Of a DNA stretch of 64,000 nucleotides, positions 11,433 through 22,500 are shown piece by piece (the first letter of the stretch is position 1; each line of letters starts with the position of its first letter). The notes under the pieces are model-generated. The model was not told where the DNA came from. It searched no databases and saw only the letters and a program-made list of their open reading frames with translations. Made by a program: the position numbers and the translations under genes. Location: assembly GCF_029919115.1 (NCBI RefSeq), contig NZ_CP123990.1:3100001-3164000 (forward strand), in the 5' to 3' direction. Source of the DNA: Variovorax paradoxus (GTDB lineage Bacteria > Pseudomonadota > Gammaproteobacteria > Burkholderiales > Burkholderiaceae_C).

Positions 11433-11461
11433 TTGCAATACCGTGACAGCTTGGGCATAGT
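11433..11461 (+). promoter_or_regulatory. Possible sigma-70 promoter for hpf
   Basis: TTGCAA (11433-11438) and CATAGT (11456-11461) are spaced by 17 bp; each hexamer matches consensus at 4 of 6 positions. Downstream lies a long C/T-only tract (about 11469-11503) and then the hpf ribosome-binding site. The 222 bp between helicase and hpf contain no gene that I can support. Weak evidence. Confidence 0.3.
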
Positions 11462-11591
11462 GAATCGACCTTCTCCTCTTTCTCTTCTTCTCTTTCTCTC
11501 CCCCGCACCCATTTCATCTGTATGTCGCCGGCCACGCTTCATTCCGGAGTGCTGGTCATTTCCCCAACCCGTCAATTCCAGGAGGTCTTTC

Positions 11592-11921
11592 ATGAATTTG
11601 ACGATCAGCGGTCATCACCTCGACGTCACACCTGCCTTGCGCACTTACGTCACGAGCAAGCTGGACCGGATTACCCGGCATTTCGACCAGGTGGTCGATG
11701 TCAAGGTGATCCTTACGGTGGAAAAGCAGAAGGAAAAGGAACGCCGGCAAAAGGCGGAATGCAACATTCACGTCAAGGGCAATGACATGTTCGCGGAATC
11801 GAGCCACGCTGATCTCTACGCCGCGGTCGATGAGCTGGTCGACAAGCTCGACCGGCAAGTGGTGCGCCACAAGGACCGCCTGCAAGACCACCATCACGCG
11901 GCGCCCAAGCGCGTGATGTAA
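11592..11921 (+). CDS. hpf: Ribosome hibernation promoting factor (short HPF)
   Basis: 109 aa protein that binds the 30S decoding region and promotes inactive ribosome dimers in stationary phase. The sequence shows the S30AE fold: [20 protein letters not shown] at the start, the [11 protein letters not shown] strand, and a basic [13 protein letters not shown] stretch, with [17 protein letters not shown] near the end. The start at 11592 is fixed by a strong AGGAGGT site ending 5 bp upstream. It precedes ptsN and hprK, the usual beta-proteobacterial neighbourhood. A terminator follows, so ptsN probably has its own transcript too. Confidence 0.93.
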   Translation: MNLTISGHHLDVTPALRTYVTSKLDRITRHFDQVVDVKVILTVEKQKEKERRQKAECNIHVKGNDMFAESSHADLYAAVDELVDKLDRQVVRHKDRLQDHHHAAPKRVM

Positions 11922-11952
11922 GGGCACAGTGCCGGCTGCGGCCGGCCTGCGC

Positions 11953-11985
11953 AAAGCCGCCTCCGGGCGGCTTTTGCTTTTTATT
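11953..11985 (+). terminator. Rho-independent terminator after hpf
   Basis: GCCGCC (11956-11961), a TCCG tetraloop, GGCGGC (11966-11971), then TTTTGCTTTTT. Flanking AAA and TTT extend the stem to 9 bp. Position and T-tract are ideal for ending the hpf transcript. Confidence 0.85.
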
Positions 11986-12101
11986 ACGTCTTTTCGGCCC
12001 TTGATCCACGGGCCTCCGGGCAACATGTAGATAAAAAGTAAGTAACCGGACTGGGGGTTTTTACCAAGCAGGTGCATAATCGCCCCCGCCCCGCACCCAC
12101 C

Positions 12102-12569
12102 ATGAATCGCCTCGCGTCCATCCTGCCGCCCGCTCAAGTCCTCGTGAGCGTTGACGCTACGAGCAAGAAGCGTGCTTTCGAAGAAGCAGGCTTGTTGTTC
12201 GAGAGCCTTCACGGCCTGGGCCGTGCCCTGATCACCGACAGCCTGTTTGCGCGCGAGCGTCTGGGCTCCACCGGGCTCGGCCACGGGGTTGCCATTCCGC
12301 ATGGCCGAATCAAGGGCCTGAAGGCTCCCATGGCCGCCGTCTTCCAGCTGGCCAACCCTATCGGATTCGACGCGCCGGACGAGCAGCCCGTCGGCCTGCT
12401 CATCTTTCTGCTGGTGCCCGAGGCGGCCACCCAGAAGCACCTTGAAATCCTTTCCGAAATTGCCGAGCTGCTGAGCGACGCCGGCCTGCGCGAGCAGATC
12501 AAGTCGAGCACCGACGCCGCCGCGCTGCACGGGCTCATTGCCGGCTGGCAGTCCACGCAAGTCGCGTAG
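12102..12569 (+). CDS. ptsN: Nitrogen-PTS EIIA protein
   Basis: Phosphoryl acceptor at the end of the PTS-Ntr chain (EI-Ntr, NPr, EIIA-Ntr), a regulator of potassium and nitrogen metabolism rather than a sugar transporter. 155 aa from ATG 12102 (MNRLASILPPAQVLV). The phosphorylation motif is HGVAIPHG with the active His at residue 67. The frame extends back to a GTG at 12072, but the ATG gives the normal N-terminus. CATAAT at 12075-12080 could be a -10 element for a separate promoter. hprK follows 107 bp downstream. Confidence 0.92.
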   Translation: MNRLASILPPAQVLVSVDATSKKRAFEEAGLLFESLHGLGRALITDSLFARERLGSTGLGHGVAIPHGRIKGLKAPMAAVFQLANPIGFDAPDEQPVGLLIFLLVPEAATQKHLEILSEIAELLSDAGLREQIKSSTDAAALHGLIAGWQSTQVA

Positions 12570-12676
12570 AGGTGCTTCCCGCACCCTTCAGCGCCGCAGC
12601 AGCGGCCCCGCAGCGCCTGTTCCGGGTTATTCTGGCCCGCTCCAACACCAGGCGCTGAGCGCCATCTCCCGCACGC

Positions 12677-13636
12677 ATGAAGCCGACCGTCATCAGCGCC
12701 GATGCCATGTTCGAGGAATTCCGCGGTTCGCTCCGCTGGGAGTGGCTCGCAGGGCTCGGTGCCTCCGAACGCCAATTCGACCCCGAAGTCATCAGCCGCG
12801 CGCAGTCTGCGGCCGACCTGGTCGGTTACCTCAACTACATCCACCCCTACCGCGTGCAGATCCTGGGCGCCCGCGAGGTCGCCTACCTGACGCGCGGCAG
12901 CCAGGAAGACTGCGCCCGCCGCATTGCCCGCATCGTCACCCTGGAGCCTCCGATGCTGGTGCTGGCCGACGGCCAGGCCGCCCCGGACGAGTTGCTATCG
13001 ATTTGCGAGCGCGCCCAGCTGCCGCTGTTCGCCACCCGCGAATCGTCGGCTTTCGTGATCGACCTGCTGCGGGCGTACCTGTCCAAGCATTTCGCCGAGC
13101 GCACCTCGATGCACGGCGTGTTCATGGACATCCTGGGCATGGGCGTGATGATCACCGGCGAATCGGGGCTCGGCAAAAGCGAGCTCGGTCTTGAGCTGAT
13201 TTCGCGCGGCAACGGCCTGGTGGCCGACGATGCGGTCGATCTTTACCGCATCAACCAGAACACCATTGAAGGGCGCTGCCCCGACCTGCTGCTCAACCTG
13301 CTGGAAGTGCGCGGCATCGGCTTGCTGGATATTCGCGCGATCTTCGGCGAGACGGCGGTGCGCCGGAAGATGCGGCTCAAGCTCATCGTGCACCTGGTGC
13401 GGCGCGACAGCTTCGAGCGCGACTACGAGCGCATGCCCTCGGCGCCTCTCACGCAGGACGTGCTGGGCATTCCGGTGCGCAAGGTCATCATCCAGGTGGT
13501 GGCCGGGCGGAACATTGCCGTGCTGGTGGAGGCCGCCGTGCGCAATTCAATCCTGCAGCTGCGCGGCATCGACACCTATGCCGACTTCGTCGCGCGCCAC
13601 CACAAGGCCATGGAAAGCGGCCGCGACGGGGACTGA
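12677..13636 (+). CDS. hprK: HPr kinase/phosphorylase
   Basis: Bifunctional enzyme that phosphorylates or dephosphorylates Ser46 of HPr-type proteins. 319 aa with an N-terminal MurF-like domain and a C-terminal kinase domain. The P-loop GESGLGKS is at residues 161-168, followed by [16 protein letters not shown] and the family motif [18 protein letters not shown]. In proteobacteria it links the Ntr-PTS to cell-envelope and carbon control. The ptsN-hprK pairing is typical. It converges on fur, with a repeat element between them. Confidence 0.93.
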   Translation: MKPTVISADAMFEEFRGSLRWEWLAGLGASERQFDPEVISRAQSAADLVGYLNYIHPYRVQILGAREVAYLTRGSQEDCARRIARIVTLEPPMLVLADGQAAPDELLSICERAQLPLFATRESSAFVIDLLRAYLSKHFAERTSMHGVFMDILGMGVMITGESGLGKSELGLELISRGNGLVADDAVDLYRINQNTIEGRCPDLLLNLLEVRGIGLLDIRAIFGETAVRRKMRLKLIVHLVRRDSFERDYERMPSAPLTQDVLGIPVRKVIIQVVAGRNIAVLVEAAVRNSILQLRGIDTYADFVARHHKAMESGRDGD

Positions 13637-13644
13637 CCGAGCGA

Positions 13645-13736
13645 TGCGGCCGCCGCCGGGCCGCCCCAAGGCGGTCCGCGCCTCCCCCTCGGGGGTGGAG
13701 TTACACGCAGCGAAGCGAAGTGAAAAGCCGGGGGGC
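13645..13736. repeat. Intergenic repeat element, copy 1
   Basis: GC-rich block between convergent hprK and fur. It contains GCCGCCGCCGGGCCGCCCC followed by AAGGCGGTCCGCGCC, a short CCCC-TCGG-GGGG-like hairpin, and ends AAAAGCCGGGGGGC. The reverse complement of 15751-15843 reads through the same order with scattered differences. It could fold and act as a two-way transcription barrier. No protein coding is supported here. Confidence 0.7.
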
Positions 13737-14155
13737 TAACGCTTGCTGACGCAATCGGCGCAGAGGCCATACAGCGACATCGCGTGGTCCTGCAGGATCC
13801 AGCCCTTGTCCTTGGCAATCATCTGCTGGCGGCGCTCGATCTCGGCGTCGTAGAACTCCTCGACCTTGCCGCATGACGTGCAGATCAGGTGGTCGTGGTG
13901 CGTGCCCTCATTGAGTTCGTACACCGCCTTGCCGCTTTCGAAGTGGCTGCGCTCGAGGATGCCGGCCTGTTCGAACTGCGTCAGCACGCGGTAGACGGTG
14001 GCCAGGCCGATGTCGGAGTGTTCGTTCAACAGCACGCGAAACACGTCTTCGGCTGTCATGTGGCGCTGGCTGCCGGTTTGGAAGATCTCCAGGATCTTCA
14101 GGCGTGGCAGTGTGGCCTTGAGGCCGGTATTCTTGAGTTCGTCGATATTGGCCAT
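13736..14155 (-). CDS. fur: Ferric uptake regulator
   Basis: Iron-responsive repressor, 139 aa. It has an N-terminal winged helix ([16 protein letters not shown]...[19 protein letters not shown]) and a C-terminal metal and dimer domain with HHDH at 86-89, Cys92-x2-Cys95 and Cys132-x2-Cys135. It is divergent from bamE with 86 bp between start codons, a conserved arrangement in beta- and gamma-proteobacteria. A Fur-box-like site elsewhere in the window (49783) is a likely target. Confidence 0.96.
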   Translation of the reverse strand: MANIDELKNTGLKATLPRLKILEIFQTGSQRHMTAEDVFRVLLNEHSDIGLATVYRVLTQFEQAGILERSHFESGKAVYELNEGTHHDHLICTSCGKVEEFYDAEIERRQQMIAKDKGWILQDHAMSLYGLCADCVSKR

Positions 14156-14203
14156 GATGGTTCCTGCCCAGTGCTGCGGTCAGGTCCCCCAGGGGCCAGC
14201 CGC

Positions 14204-14209
14204 TACAAT
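14204..14209 (+). promoter_or_regulatory. -10 element for bamE
   Basis: TACAAT matches the sigma-70 -10 consensus at 5 of 6 bases and lies 32 bp before the bamE start. I see no convincing -35 at 16-18 bp upstream. Confidence 0.4.
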
Positions 14210-14241
14210 GGCCGATCATATCGCTACCCCTCTTTTCTCCC

Positions 14242-14811
14242 ATGCCTGCCATTCTCCAACGCCGCCCCTGGCTGCTGGCCGCGGCCGTCGCAGCGACGTT
14301 CTGCCTCAGCGCCTGCAGCGGCTTCAGCGATCGCACGCGGGGTGCGCTTTCGGCCATCACGCCCTACAAGGTCGAAGTGGTCCAGGGCAATTTCGTGTCC
14401 AAGGAGCAAGTCGAGGCGCTCAAGCCCGGCATGTCGCGCCAGCAGGTGCGTGAAATCCTCGGCACTTCCCTCCTGACCGACGTCTTCCACAAGGACCGCT
14501 GGGACTACGTCTTCACCATCAAGCGCCAGGGCGTCGATCCGCAGGAGCGCCGTCTCACGGTCTTCTTCAACGGCGAACTGCTCGACCGCTTCGAAGGCGA
14601 CCCGATGCCGAGCGAAGAAGAATTCGTCGCCACGCTCGACACCCGCAAGAAGAGCGGCAAGGTTCCGCCGCTCGAGGCCACGGAAGAAGAGCTGAAGAAA
14701 TTCGCCCCCAAGGACAAGGACGACAGCAGCAAAAAGGCCGACGCCACCGCTGCCGCCCCCAACCTGCCGCCGCTGCCGGCGGCGTATCCCCCGCTCGAAG
14801 CGGCGCGCTGA
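14242..14811 (+). CDS. bamE: Outer-membrane assembly lipoprotein BamE (SmpA/OmlA)
   Basis: Accessory lipoprotein of the BAM complex that inserts beta-barrel proteins in the outer membrane. 189 aa. The signal peptide ends in a lipobox LSAC with Cys25 as the lipidated residue. The BamE fold is seen in VEVVQGNFVSKEQVEALKPG, MSRQQVREILGTSLLTDVFH and the DRWDYVF strand. The C-terminus is longer than E. coli BamE (113 aa), with a Lys/Asp-rich then proline-rich tail (PNLPPLPAAYPP). Neighbouring fur is the usual partner. Confidence 0.92.
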   Translation: MPAILQRRPWLLAAAVAATFCLSACSGFSDRTRGALSAITPYKVEVVQGNFVSKEQVEALKPGMSRQQVREILGTSLLTDVFHKDRWDYVFTIKRQGVDPQERRLTVFFNGELLDRFEGDPMPSEEEFVATLDTRKKSGKVPPLEATEEELKKFAPKDKDDSSKKADATAAAPNLPPLPAAYPPLEAAR

Positions 14812-14837
14812 GCACGCGCCAACCAGCGAGGGCGGGC

Positions 14838-14861
14838 GCACCCGCCGAGTCAGGCGGGTGC
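14838..14861. terminator. Perfect hairpin between bamE and dapB
   Basis: GCACCCGCC and GGCGGGTGC form a 9-bp perfect stem around the loop GAGTCA. No T-run follows on either strand, so it is not a classic intrinsic terminator. It may stabilise the bamE 3' end or attenuate read-through. Confidence 0.45.
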
Positions 14862-14899
14862 TGCCGGCTTCCGTGCCACATTTCGAAGGCTGAATCCGC

Positions 14900-15748
14900 G
14901 TGACTGAACCCATTTCTTCTCCTCTTTCCGAATCCTCCACGCCTGCTTTGCGACGCATTGCCATCGCAGGGGCTTCGGGCCGCATGGGCCGCATGCTGGT
15001 CGAGGCCGTGCGCGAGGCGCAGGATTGCCGCCTTGCCGGCGCGCTCGACATGGCGGGCAGCGATGCCATCGGCGCCGATGCAGCCGCCTTCCTCGGCTTC
15101 ACGAGCGGCGTACCCATCGTCTCCGACCTGCGCACCGGCCTGCAGGACGCCCAGGTGCTCATCGACTTCACCCGGCCCGAGGGCACGCTCGCGCACCTGG
15201 CCATCTGCCGTGAACTCGGCGTGCAGGCCGTCATCGGCACCACCGGCTTCAGCGACGCGCAAAAGGCCGAGATCGCCGAGATCTCGAAGGACATCGCGAT
15301 CATGGTCTCGCCCAACATGAGCGTGGGCGTCAATGTCACCTTCAAGCTGCTCGAAATGGCAGCCAAGGCCATGTCGACCGGCTACGACATCGAGATCATC
15401 GAGGCCCACCACCGCCACAAGGTCGATGCGCCTTCGGGCACCGCGCTCAAGATGGGCGAAGTCATCGCCGGGGCGCTCGGCCGCGACCTGAAGGAATGCG
15501 CGGTCTACGCGCGCGAAGGCATCACCGGAGAGCGCGACCCTTCCACCATCGGCTTCTCCGCCATCCGCGGCGGCGACATCGTCGGCGACCACACCGTGCT
15601 GTTCGCCGGCACCGGCGAGCGCATCGAAATCACCCACAAATCCGCCAGCCGCGTGACCTACGCACAGGGCGCTCTGCGCGCCGTGCGCTTCCTGGCGGGC
15701 CAGAAGTCGGGCCTCTTCGACATGTTCGACGTGCTCGGCCTGCGCTGA
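14900..15748 (+). CDS. dapB: 4-hydroxy-tetrahydrodipicolinate reductase
   Basis: NAD(P)H-dependent step of lysine and diaminopimelate synthesis. 282 aa. The nucleotide-binding motif GASGRMG is at residues 24-30. The catalytic and substrate motif [14 protein letters not shown] is at 168-181. The only start in reach is the GTG at 14900, which adds a 17-residue Ser/Thr-rich leader compared with E. coli DapB. It is followed by a repeat element and then exbB. Confidence 0.94.
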   Translation: MTEPISSPLSESSTPALRRIAIAGASGRMGRMLVEAVREAQDCRLAGALDMAGSDAIGADAAAFLGFTSGVPIVSDLRTGLQDAQVLIDFTRPEGTLAHLAICRELGVQAVIGTTGFSDAQKAEIAEISKDIAIMVSPNMSVGVNVTFKLLEMAAKAMSTGYDIEIIEAHHRHKVDAPSGTALKMGEVIAGALGRDLKECAVYAREGITGERDPSTIGFSAIRGGDIVGDHTVLFAGTGERIEITHKSASRVTYAQGALRAVRFLAGQKSGLFDMFDVLGLR

Positions 15749-15750
15749 AA

Positions 15751-15843
15751 TGACGGCCCCCCGGCTTACCACTTCGTGTGTTTCGCCACCCCCCGTGGGT
15801 GAGGCGCGGCTCGCCTTGGGGCGGCCCGGCGGCGGCCGCAACC
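15751..15843. repeat. Intergenic repeat element, copy 2 (inverted)
   Basis: Opposite orientation to 13645-13736. It reads GGCCCCCCGGCTT at the left, a short hairpin around CACCCCCCGTGGGTG, then GCGGC...GCCTTGGGGCGGCCCGGCGGCGGCCGC. The last 40 bases are almost identical to the reverse complement of copy 1. It lies between dapB and exbB and ends 1 bp before the exbB start, so it may hold its leader. Confidence 0.7.
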
Positions 15844-15844
15844 G

Positions 15845-16546
15845 ATGAGCGTGCTCGAACTGCTGACCCAGGGCGACGGCGTCAGCCGCTCGGTGGCCGC
15901 GCTGCTGCTCGCGATGTCGATCTCGAGCTGGGTCGTCATTCTCTGGAAAGCCTGGTTGCTGCGCGGCGGCACGCGCGACGTGCTGCGCAGCATTGCGGCG
16001 TTCTGGCAATCGGCCACGCTGGCCGACGCGGAGCAGCGGCTGAAGGCGTTCGATCGCGCCACGCTGGTACTGCCGGCGGTGAACGCCATCAAGAATGCCG
16101 CCGCCGAAGTGAATACCGCAACCCTCGGCGCCACCGGCGACCGCAACCAGCGCCTCACGCGGGCCCTGCGCGAGGCACTGCACGGTGCGCTGCGCCGCCT
16201 GCAGTCCGGCCAGATCCTGCTTGCCACCGTTGGTGCCACCGCTCCATTCGTCGGCCTGCTCGGCACGGTGTGGGGCATTTACGGCGCGCTCTCCGGCATT
16301 GCCGGGCAAACGGGCGGCTTCACCATCGACAAGGTGGCGGGCCCCGTGGGCGAGGCGCTGGTGATGACAGCTTTCGGCCTGGCCGTGGCCATTCCGGCCG
16401 TGCTGGCCTATAACGTGTTCGGCCGCGTCATCGGCCGTGTCGAGGCAGAGCTCGAAGGCTTTGCGCACGACCTTCTCGGCAGCTTCGGCAGCGCGCCGGC
16501 GCCGGCCGCGCCGCCGCCCGCAAGGCCGATGCCGGTTTCGGCCTGA
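15845..16546 (+). CDS. exbB: ExbB/TolQ/MotA-family proton channel subunit
   Basis: Inner-membrane channel subunit that energises TonB-dependent uptake with ExbD. 233 aa, three predicted helices: about residues 15-40, a central pair around VGATAPFVGLLGTVWGIYGAL, and VMTAFGLAVAIPAVLAYNVF. The conserved proline and threonine of TolQ/ExbB helices are present. Pairing with exbD and the TonB receptor in the window favours ExbB over TolQ; no pal or tolB genes follow. The C-terminus is Pro/Ala-rich. tonB itself is not in the window. Confidence 0.85.
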   Translation: MSVLELLTQGDGVSRSVAALLLAMSISSWVVILWKAWLLRGGTRDVLRSIAAFWQSATLADAEQRLKAFDRATLVLPAVNAIKNAAAEVNTATLGATGDRNQRLTRALREALHGALRRLQSGQILLATVGATAPFVGLLGTVWGIYGALSGIAGQTGGFTIDKVAGPVGEALVMTAFGLAVAIPAVLAYNVFGRVIGRVEAELEGFAHDLLGSFGSAPAPAAPPPARPMPVSA

Positions 16547-16566
16547 TCGAACGGGGCTCGGCACAC

Positions 16567-17037
16567 ATGGCCTTCGGTCGCACTTCGCTCGGCAGCAGTG
16601 CCGCTGGCGGTGGGCGCGCGACAGGCGCCGGCGGACAGCGGCCGCTGTCCGACATCAACGTCACGCCGCTGGTCGACGTGATGCTGGTGCTGCTGGTGAT
16701 CTTCATCATCACGGCGCCGCTGATGGCAAGCTCGATCAAGCTCGACCTGCCGCAGACCGATGCCGGCCAGCCCAACGACACGCCCAAGTTCGTGAGCGTT
16801 TCCGTCGATTCATCGGGCAAGGTTTTCTTCAACGACCAGGCGGTCACTGATGAAGAACTGGCCGGCCGCTTCCAGAAGGCCGCCGCCGACAGCAAGGACA
16901 CCGAGGTGCAGCTGCGCGCCGACCAGACCGTGCCCTACGGCAAGGTCGTGGCGCTCATGGGCATTGCGAACAAGGCGGGCCTGAGCCGTATCGGGTTTGT
17001 GACCGAGGCCGAGGCGGCGCCGGCAAAACCGCGCTGA
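16567..17037 (+). CDS. exbD: ExbD/TolR-family proton channel subunit
   Basis: Partner of ExbB, 156 aa. It has a short cytoplasmic Gly-rich leader and one membrane helix PLVDVMLVLLVIFIITAPL. Asp37 in this helix is the proton-carrying residue of the family. A periplasmic domain follows (KVFFNDQAVTDEELAGRF). The start is 20 bp after the exbB stop. It converges with glgP across a repeat pair. Confidence 0.87.
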   Translation: MAFGRTSLGSSAAGGGRATGAGGQRPLSDINVTPLVDVMLVLLVIFIITAPLMASSIKLDLPQTDAGQPNDTPKFVSVSVDSSGKVFFNDQAVTDEELAGRFQKAAADSKDTEVQLRADQTVPYGKVVALMGIANKAGLSRIGFVTEAEAAPAKPR

Positions 17038-17044
17038 GGGCTTT

Positions 17045-17164
17045 GCTCCTTCCTCCTTTGGGGGAAGGTTGGGATGGGGGCCCAGCGGCTCTCGATGCAC
17101 GGCAGTGGTTCATTGAACGCCGTCGTGCCCCCACCCCGGCCCTCCCCCGGCGGGGGAGGGAGAA
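17045..17164. repeat. Inverted pair of GC-rich repeat units
   Basis: The left unit (about 17045-17081) runs GCTCCTTCCTCCTTTGGGGG then AAGGTTGGGATGGGGGC. The right unit (about 17127-17164) is a diverged reverse complement: GCCCCCACCCCGGCCC then TCCCCCGGCGGGGGAGGGAG. About 45 bp of single-copy sequence separates them. Placed between the convergent exbD and glgP genes, the pair could form a large cruciform or RNA hairpin blocking read-through. Confidence 0.65.
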
Positions 17165-17174
17165 AGACGAAGAC

Positions 17175-19658
17175 TCAGCCCAGCACCACCGGCTTGGTGC
17201 GCCAGATCTCATGCGCGTACTCCGCGATCGTCCGGTCCGACGAAAACGCCCCCATGCCCGCCACGTTCAGGATGGCCATGCGCGTCCATGCGTCCGAGTC
17301 CCGATACAGCGCATCGACTTCGGCCTGTTTTGCGACGTAGCTTGCGTAGTCGGCCAGCAGCAGATAGTGGTCGCCCCAGTTCACCAGCGCGTCGAAGATG
17401 CCTTGATAGCGCGCCGTCTCTCCGTGCGAGAAGGCGCCGTCGCGAATGGCATCGAGTACGCGCTTGAGCTCGGGGTCGGCCTCGTAGATGTCGCGCGGCT
17501 GGTAGCCATGGGCGCGAATGTCGGCCACCTGCGGCGTGGTATTGCCGAAGATGAAGATGTTCTCCGCCCCCACGTTGTCGCGCATCTCCACGTTGGCGCC
17601 GTCGAGCGTGCCGATGGTGAGTGCCCCATTGAGCGCAAACTTCATGTTGCCGGTGCCCGAGGCCTCGGTGCCCGCCGTCGAGATCTGCTCCGACAAATCG
17701 GCCGCGGGCATGATCACCTCAGCCAGGCTCACGCTGTAGTTGGGCAGGAACACCACCTTCAGCAGCTTGCCCACCCGCGCGTCGTTGTTGATGGTGCTCG
17801 CCACGTCGTTGATCAGCCGGATCACGAGCTTGGCCATCTGGTAGGCCGATGCCGCCTTGCCCGCGAACACCACCACGCGCGGCACGATGTCGATGGTTCC
17901 GCCCGCGGCCTGCGCATCGAGGATGCGGTGGTAGCGCGTGATCACGTGCAGCACGTTGAGCAGCTGCCGCTTGTATTCGTGGATGCGCTTCACCTGCACG
18001 TCGAACATCGCGTCGGTGTCGAGCACCACGCCCATGTGCTGCTCCACCCAGTTGGCCAGGCGCAGCTTGTTCTCGCGCTTGGCATGCCGGAAGGCGCGCG
18101 CAAAGGCGGGCTGCGCCGCCATCGGCCGCAGTGCCTCGAGCTGCGAAAGATCGCGCCGCCAGCCTTTGCCCAGGCGCTGGTCGAGCAGGCTCGCAAGCGG
18201 CGGGTTGGCTTGCGCAAGCCAGCGCCGCGGCGTCACGCCGTTGGTCTTGTTGTTGAAGCGCTCCGGAAAGATCTTTGCGAAGTCCGCAAAGATCGATTGC
18301 TTCATGAGCTCCGAATGGAGGCCCGACACGCCGTTGATCGAATGGCTTGCGAGTACCGCCACGTACGCCATGCGCACGCGGCGCTCGCCGGCCTCGTCGA
18401 CCAGCGAGAGCCGGCGCAGCAGCTCCACGTCGTTGCCGGCCTTCTGTGTCACGGTGGCCAGGAACTTCGCGTTCATGTCGTAGATGATCTGCAGGTGCCG
18501 CGGCAGGATGCGCCCCAGCATCTCGACCGGCCATGTCTCGAGCGCCTCGTGCATGAGCGTGTGGTTGGTGTAGCTGAACACCTTCTGCGTGTGGGCCCAG
18601 GCCACGTCCCACGCCAGGCCGTGCTCGTCGAGCAACAGGCGCATGAGCTCGGGCACTGCGAGCACCGGGTGCGTGTCGTTCAGGTGAATGCTCACCTTGT
18701 CGGCCAGTTGGTCGAAGGTCTTGTGGTTGCGCAGGTACCGCCGCAGCAGGTCTTGCACGCTGGCGCTGCAGAAAAAATACTCCTGGTGCAGCCGCAGCTC
18801 CCGGCCCGATGGCGTGGAGTCGTCGGGGTAGAGCACGCGCGAAACGTTCTCCGAGTGGTTCTTGCTTTCCACCGCCGCCATGTAGTTGCCGCGGTTGAAG
18901 GCCGAGAGATCGATCTCCTCGGTGGCGCGCGCCGACCACAGCCGCAGCGTGTTCGTGGCCTGCGTGCCGTAGCCCGGAATGATGGTGTCGTACGCCACGG
19001 CCAGCACGTCGTGCGTGTCGACCCAGTCGGCCGCGCCGTAGGGTGCGTTGGTGCCTTCGCGCCTTTGCACGTGGCCGCCGAAGCGCACGCGGTAGTTCAC
19101 CTCGGGCCGCTGAAACTCCCACGGGTTGCCGCGCGTGAGCCAGTAGTCGGGCGTTTCCACCTGTTGGCCGTCGACGATGCGCTGGCGGAACATGCCGTAT
19201 TCGTAGCGAATGCCGTAGCCCATGCCCGGCACGCCGAGCGTGGCCATCGAATCGAGAAAACAGGCCGCGAGCCGGCCCAGGCCTCCGTTGCCCAGCGCCG
19301 CATCGGGCTCGCGCTCGGCCAGCGCAGCCATGTCGACACCGAAATCGGCCAGCGCGTCTCGCACGGTGTCGTACAGGTCGACCGCCAGCAGCGCATTGGT
19401 GAAGGTGCGCCCGATCAGGAACTCCATCGAGAGGTAGTAAACGCGCTTCAGGTCCTGCGCATAGTTGGCCCGCGTGGTCGCCATCCAGCGCTCGACCAGT
19501 TGGTCGCGCACCGCCATGGAGGTGGCAATCAGCCAGTCGTCCTGGCTCGCGGCGACAGGGTCTTTGCCGACGGCGTAGATGAGCTTGTTGGCCACTGCGC
19601 GCTTGAAGGCGGCCACGTCGCGGTCGGGATGGTCATAAGCGAAGTCTTTGATGGTCAT
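17175..19658 (-). CDS. glgP: Glycogen/alpha-glucan phosphorylase
   Basis: Releases glucose-1-phosphate from glycogen by phosphorolysis with pyridoxal phosphate. 827 aa, normal for the family (about 815). The PLP motif [20 protein letters not shown] carries the Schiff-base Lys at residue 673. Substrate motifs [19 protein letters not shown] and [18 protein letters not shown] are intact. It is the last gene of the glycogen operon, 44 bp after glgA. An 876-codon open frame on the opposite strand is only its antisense shadow. Confidence 0.95.
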   Translation of the reverse strand: MTIKDFAYDHPDRDVAAFKRAVANKLIYAVGKDPVAASQDDWLIATSMAVRDQLVERWMATTRANYAQDLKRVYYLSMEFLIGRTFTNALLAVDLYDTVRDALADFGVDMAALAEREPDAALGNGGLGRLAACFLDSMATLGVPGMGYGIRYEYGMFRQRIVDGQQVETPDYWLTRGNPWEFQRPEVNYRVRFGGHVQRREGTNAPYGAADWVDTHDVLAVAYDTIIPGYGTQATNTLRLWSARATEEIDLSAFNRGNYMAAVESKNHSENVSRVLYPDDSTPSGRELRLHQEYFFCSASVQDLLRRYLRNHKTFDQLADKVSIHLNDTHPVLAVPELMRLLLDEHGLAWDVAWAHTQKVFSYTNHTLMHEALETWPVEMLGRILPRHLQIIYDMNAKFLATVTQKAGNDVELLRRLSLVDEAGERRVRMAYVAVLASHSINGVSGLHSELMKQSIFADFAKIFPERFNNKTNGVTPRRWLAQANPPLASLLDQRLGKGWRRDLSQLEALRPMAAQPAFARAFRHAKRENKLRLANWVEQHMGVVLDTDAMFDVQVKRIHEYKRQLLNVLHVITRYHRILDAQAAGGTIDIVPRVVVFAGKAASAYQMAKLVIRLINDVASTINNDARVGKLLKVVFLPNYSVSLAEVIMPAADLSEQISTAGTEASGTGNMKFALNGALTIGTLDGANVEMRDNVGAENIFIFGNTTPQVADIRAHGYQPRDIYEADPELKRVLDAIRDGAFSHGETARYQGIFDALVNWGDHYLLLADYASYVAKQAEVDALYRDSDAWTRMAILNVAGMGAFSSDRTIAEYAHEIWRTKPVVLG

Positions 19659-19702
19659 GGGCTTCGGTGGTAAATGGTTGTGGGTTGTGCGCCGTGGCGC
19701 AA

Positions 19703-21184
19703 TCAGGCGACAGCGGGCTCGAGCGCCTGCCGGTACACCTCGATGTATTGGGCGGCCGCGGTGGCCCAGTCTGCCGGGCGCCGCATGGCGTTGCCGCGCA
19801 CCCGCCGCCAGTCGGGCGCGCGCTGGTAAAGAGCGAAGGCGCGCCGCAGCGCGCGGTTGTAGTCGGCGTCGTCGAAGCGGTCGAACACGAAGCCGGTGGC
19901 GTCGCCGCTTGCCAGGTCTTCGAGCGTGCAGTCGACCACTGTATCGGCCAAGCCGCCGACGCGGCGCACCAGCGGCAGGCTACCGTATTTCAGGCCGTAC
20001 ATCTGCGTGAGGCCGCAGGGCTCGAAGAGCGAGGGCACCAGCGTCACGTCGCCGCCGCCGAAAAGCTGGTGCGCCAGGGTTTCGTTGTAGCCGATGGTGA
20101 CGCTGACCGACTGCGGCGCCGTCGCCGCGCGCTGGCGAAAGGCTTCTTCGAGCCCGGCTTCGCCGCTGCCCAGCAGCGCAAGCTGGCCGCCTTCGGCCAG
20201 CAGCGCATCGAGCCCACCGAGCACCAGGTGCAGGCCCTTCTGCTCGGTAAGCCGGCTCACGAGGATGAAGAGCGGCGCATCGGGCCGCACGGCCAGGCCC
20301 AGCTGATGCTGCAGCACCGCCTTGCAGCGCGCCTTGCCCGCCATGTGGCGGCCCTCGGGCGCGTGGAAGCCCTGCACCAGCGTTGGGTCGATGGCCGGGT
20401 TCCAGACCTTGTCGTCGACGGCGTTGAGGATGCCCGTGAGCACGCCGCCACGCAGGCGCAGCAGGCCGTCGAGGCCGAAGCCCTGCTCGGGCGTCTGGAT
20501 TTCGCGCGCGTAGGTCGGGCTTACGGTGGTCAGGCGGTCTGCAAAGTAGAGGCCGCCTTTCATGAACGACACCTGCCCGTGGTATTCGAGCCCGTTCATG
20601 TGGAATGCCGGCCCCGGCAGACCCAGGTCGGCAAAGTTCCATGGCGCCGAGATGCCCTGGTAGGCCAAGTTGTGCACGGTGAACACGCTGCCCACGCGGG
20701 GCGCACCGGTTTGCCGCGCAAAGTGCAGGTAGGCCGACGCCAGGCCCGCATGCCAGTCGTGGGCATGCACGACCTCGGGCTGCCACGTGGGGTCGAGCCC
20801 CTGGGCCAGCTGCGCCGCCGCCCAGCCCAGCAGCGCGAAGCGCCGGTGGTTGTCGCCGTAGGGCTGGCGCGTGCTGTCCTCGTAGGGATTGCCGGGCCGG
20901 TCGTAGAGCGTCGGCGCATCGATCACGTAGGCCGGAATCGGCGCATTGCCGTCGATGGCAATGCGCCCCGCGCGCAGAGCGAAGCGCTCGCCCCATGGCG
21001 CGGCAAACTCTGCCACCAGCGCCAGGTCGCGCACGCTGGCCAGAATGGCCGGAAAACCCGGTAACAGCACTCGCGCGTCTTGCCCCGCGGCCATGAGGGC
21101 GAGCGGCAACGCGCCCGCCACGTCGGCAAGGCCGCCGGTCTTGAGCAGGGGAAAGAGTTCGGCGCTGACCTGGAGTATTCGCAT
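19703..21184 (-). CDS. glgA: Glycogen synthase (ADP-glucose)
   Basis: GT5 glycosyltransferase that extends alpha-1,4-glucan from ADP-glucose. 493 aa. The N-terminal ADP-glucose motif [13 protein letters not shown] starts at Lys15. Further motifs are [17 protein letters not shown] and the C-terminal [20 protein letters not shown]. It starts 17 bp after the glgC stop, suggesting co-translation of precursor synthesis and polymerisation. Confidence 0.95.
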   Translation of the reverse strand: MRILQVSAELFPLLKTGGLADVAGALPLALMAAGQDARVLLPGFPAILASVRDLALVAEFAAPWGERFALRAGRIAIDGNAPIPAYVIDAPTLYDRPGNPYEDSTRQPYGDNHRRFALLGWAAAQLAQGLDPTWQPEVVHAHDWHAGLASAYLHFARQTGAPRVGSVFTVHNLAYQGISAPWNFADLGLPGPAFHMNGLEYHGQVSFMKGGLYFADRLTTVSPTYAREIQTPEQGFGLDGLLRLRGGVLTGILNAVDDKVWNPAIDPTLVQGFHAPEGRHMAGKARCKAVLQHQLGLAVRPDAPLFILVSRLTEQKGLHLVLGGLDALLAEGGQLALLGSGEAGLEEAFRQRAATAPQSVSVTIGYNETLAHQLFGGGDVTLVPSLFEPCGLTQMYGLKYGSLPLVRRVGGLADTVVDCTLEDLASGDATGFVFDRFDDADYNRALRRAFALYQRAPDWRRVRGNAMRRPADWATAAAQYIEVYRQALEPAVA

Positions 21185-21201
21185 CGTGGGGCGGTGCGGC
21201 C

Positions 21202-22500
<1,299 letters not shown>

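Noticed and set aside
14838..14861. An intrinsic terminator after bamE
   Set aside because: The stem is perfect but there is no T-run, so termination is not claimed.
15845..17037. Tol-Pal genes (tolQ-tolR)
   Set aside because: The pair has TolQ/TolR homology but no tolA, tolB or pal neighbours. ExbB/ExbD is the better reading.
17043..19673. An 876-codon open frame on the plus strand over glgP
   Set aside because: It is antisense to a well-conserved phosphorylase, has no recognisable domain, and GC-rich codon use often gives such shadows.
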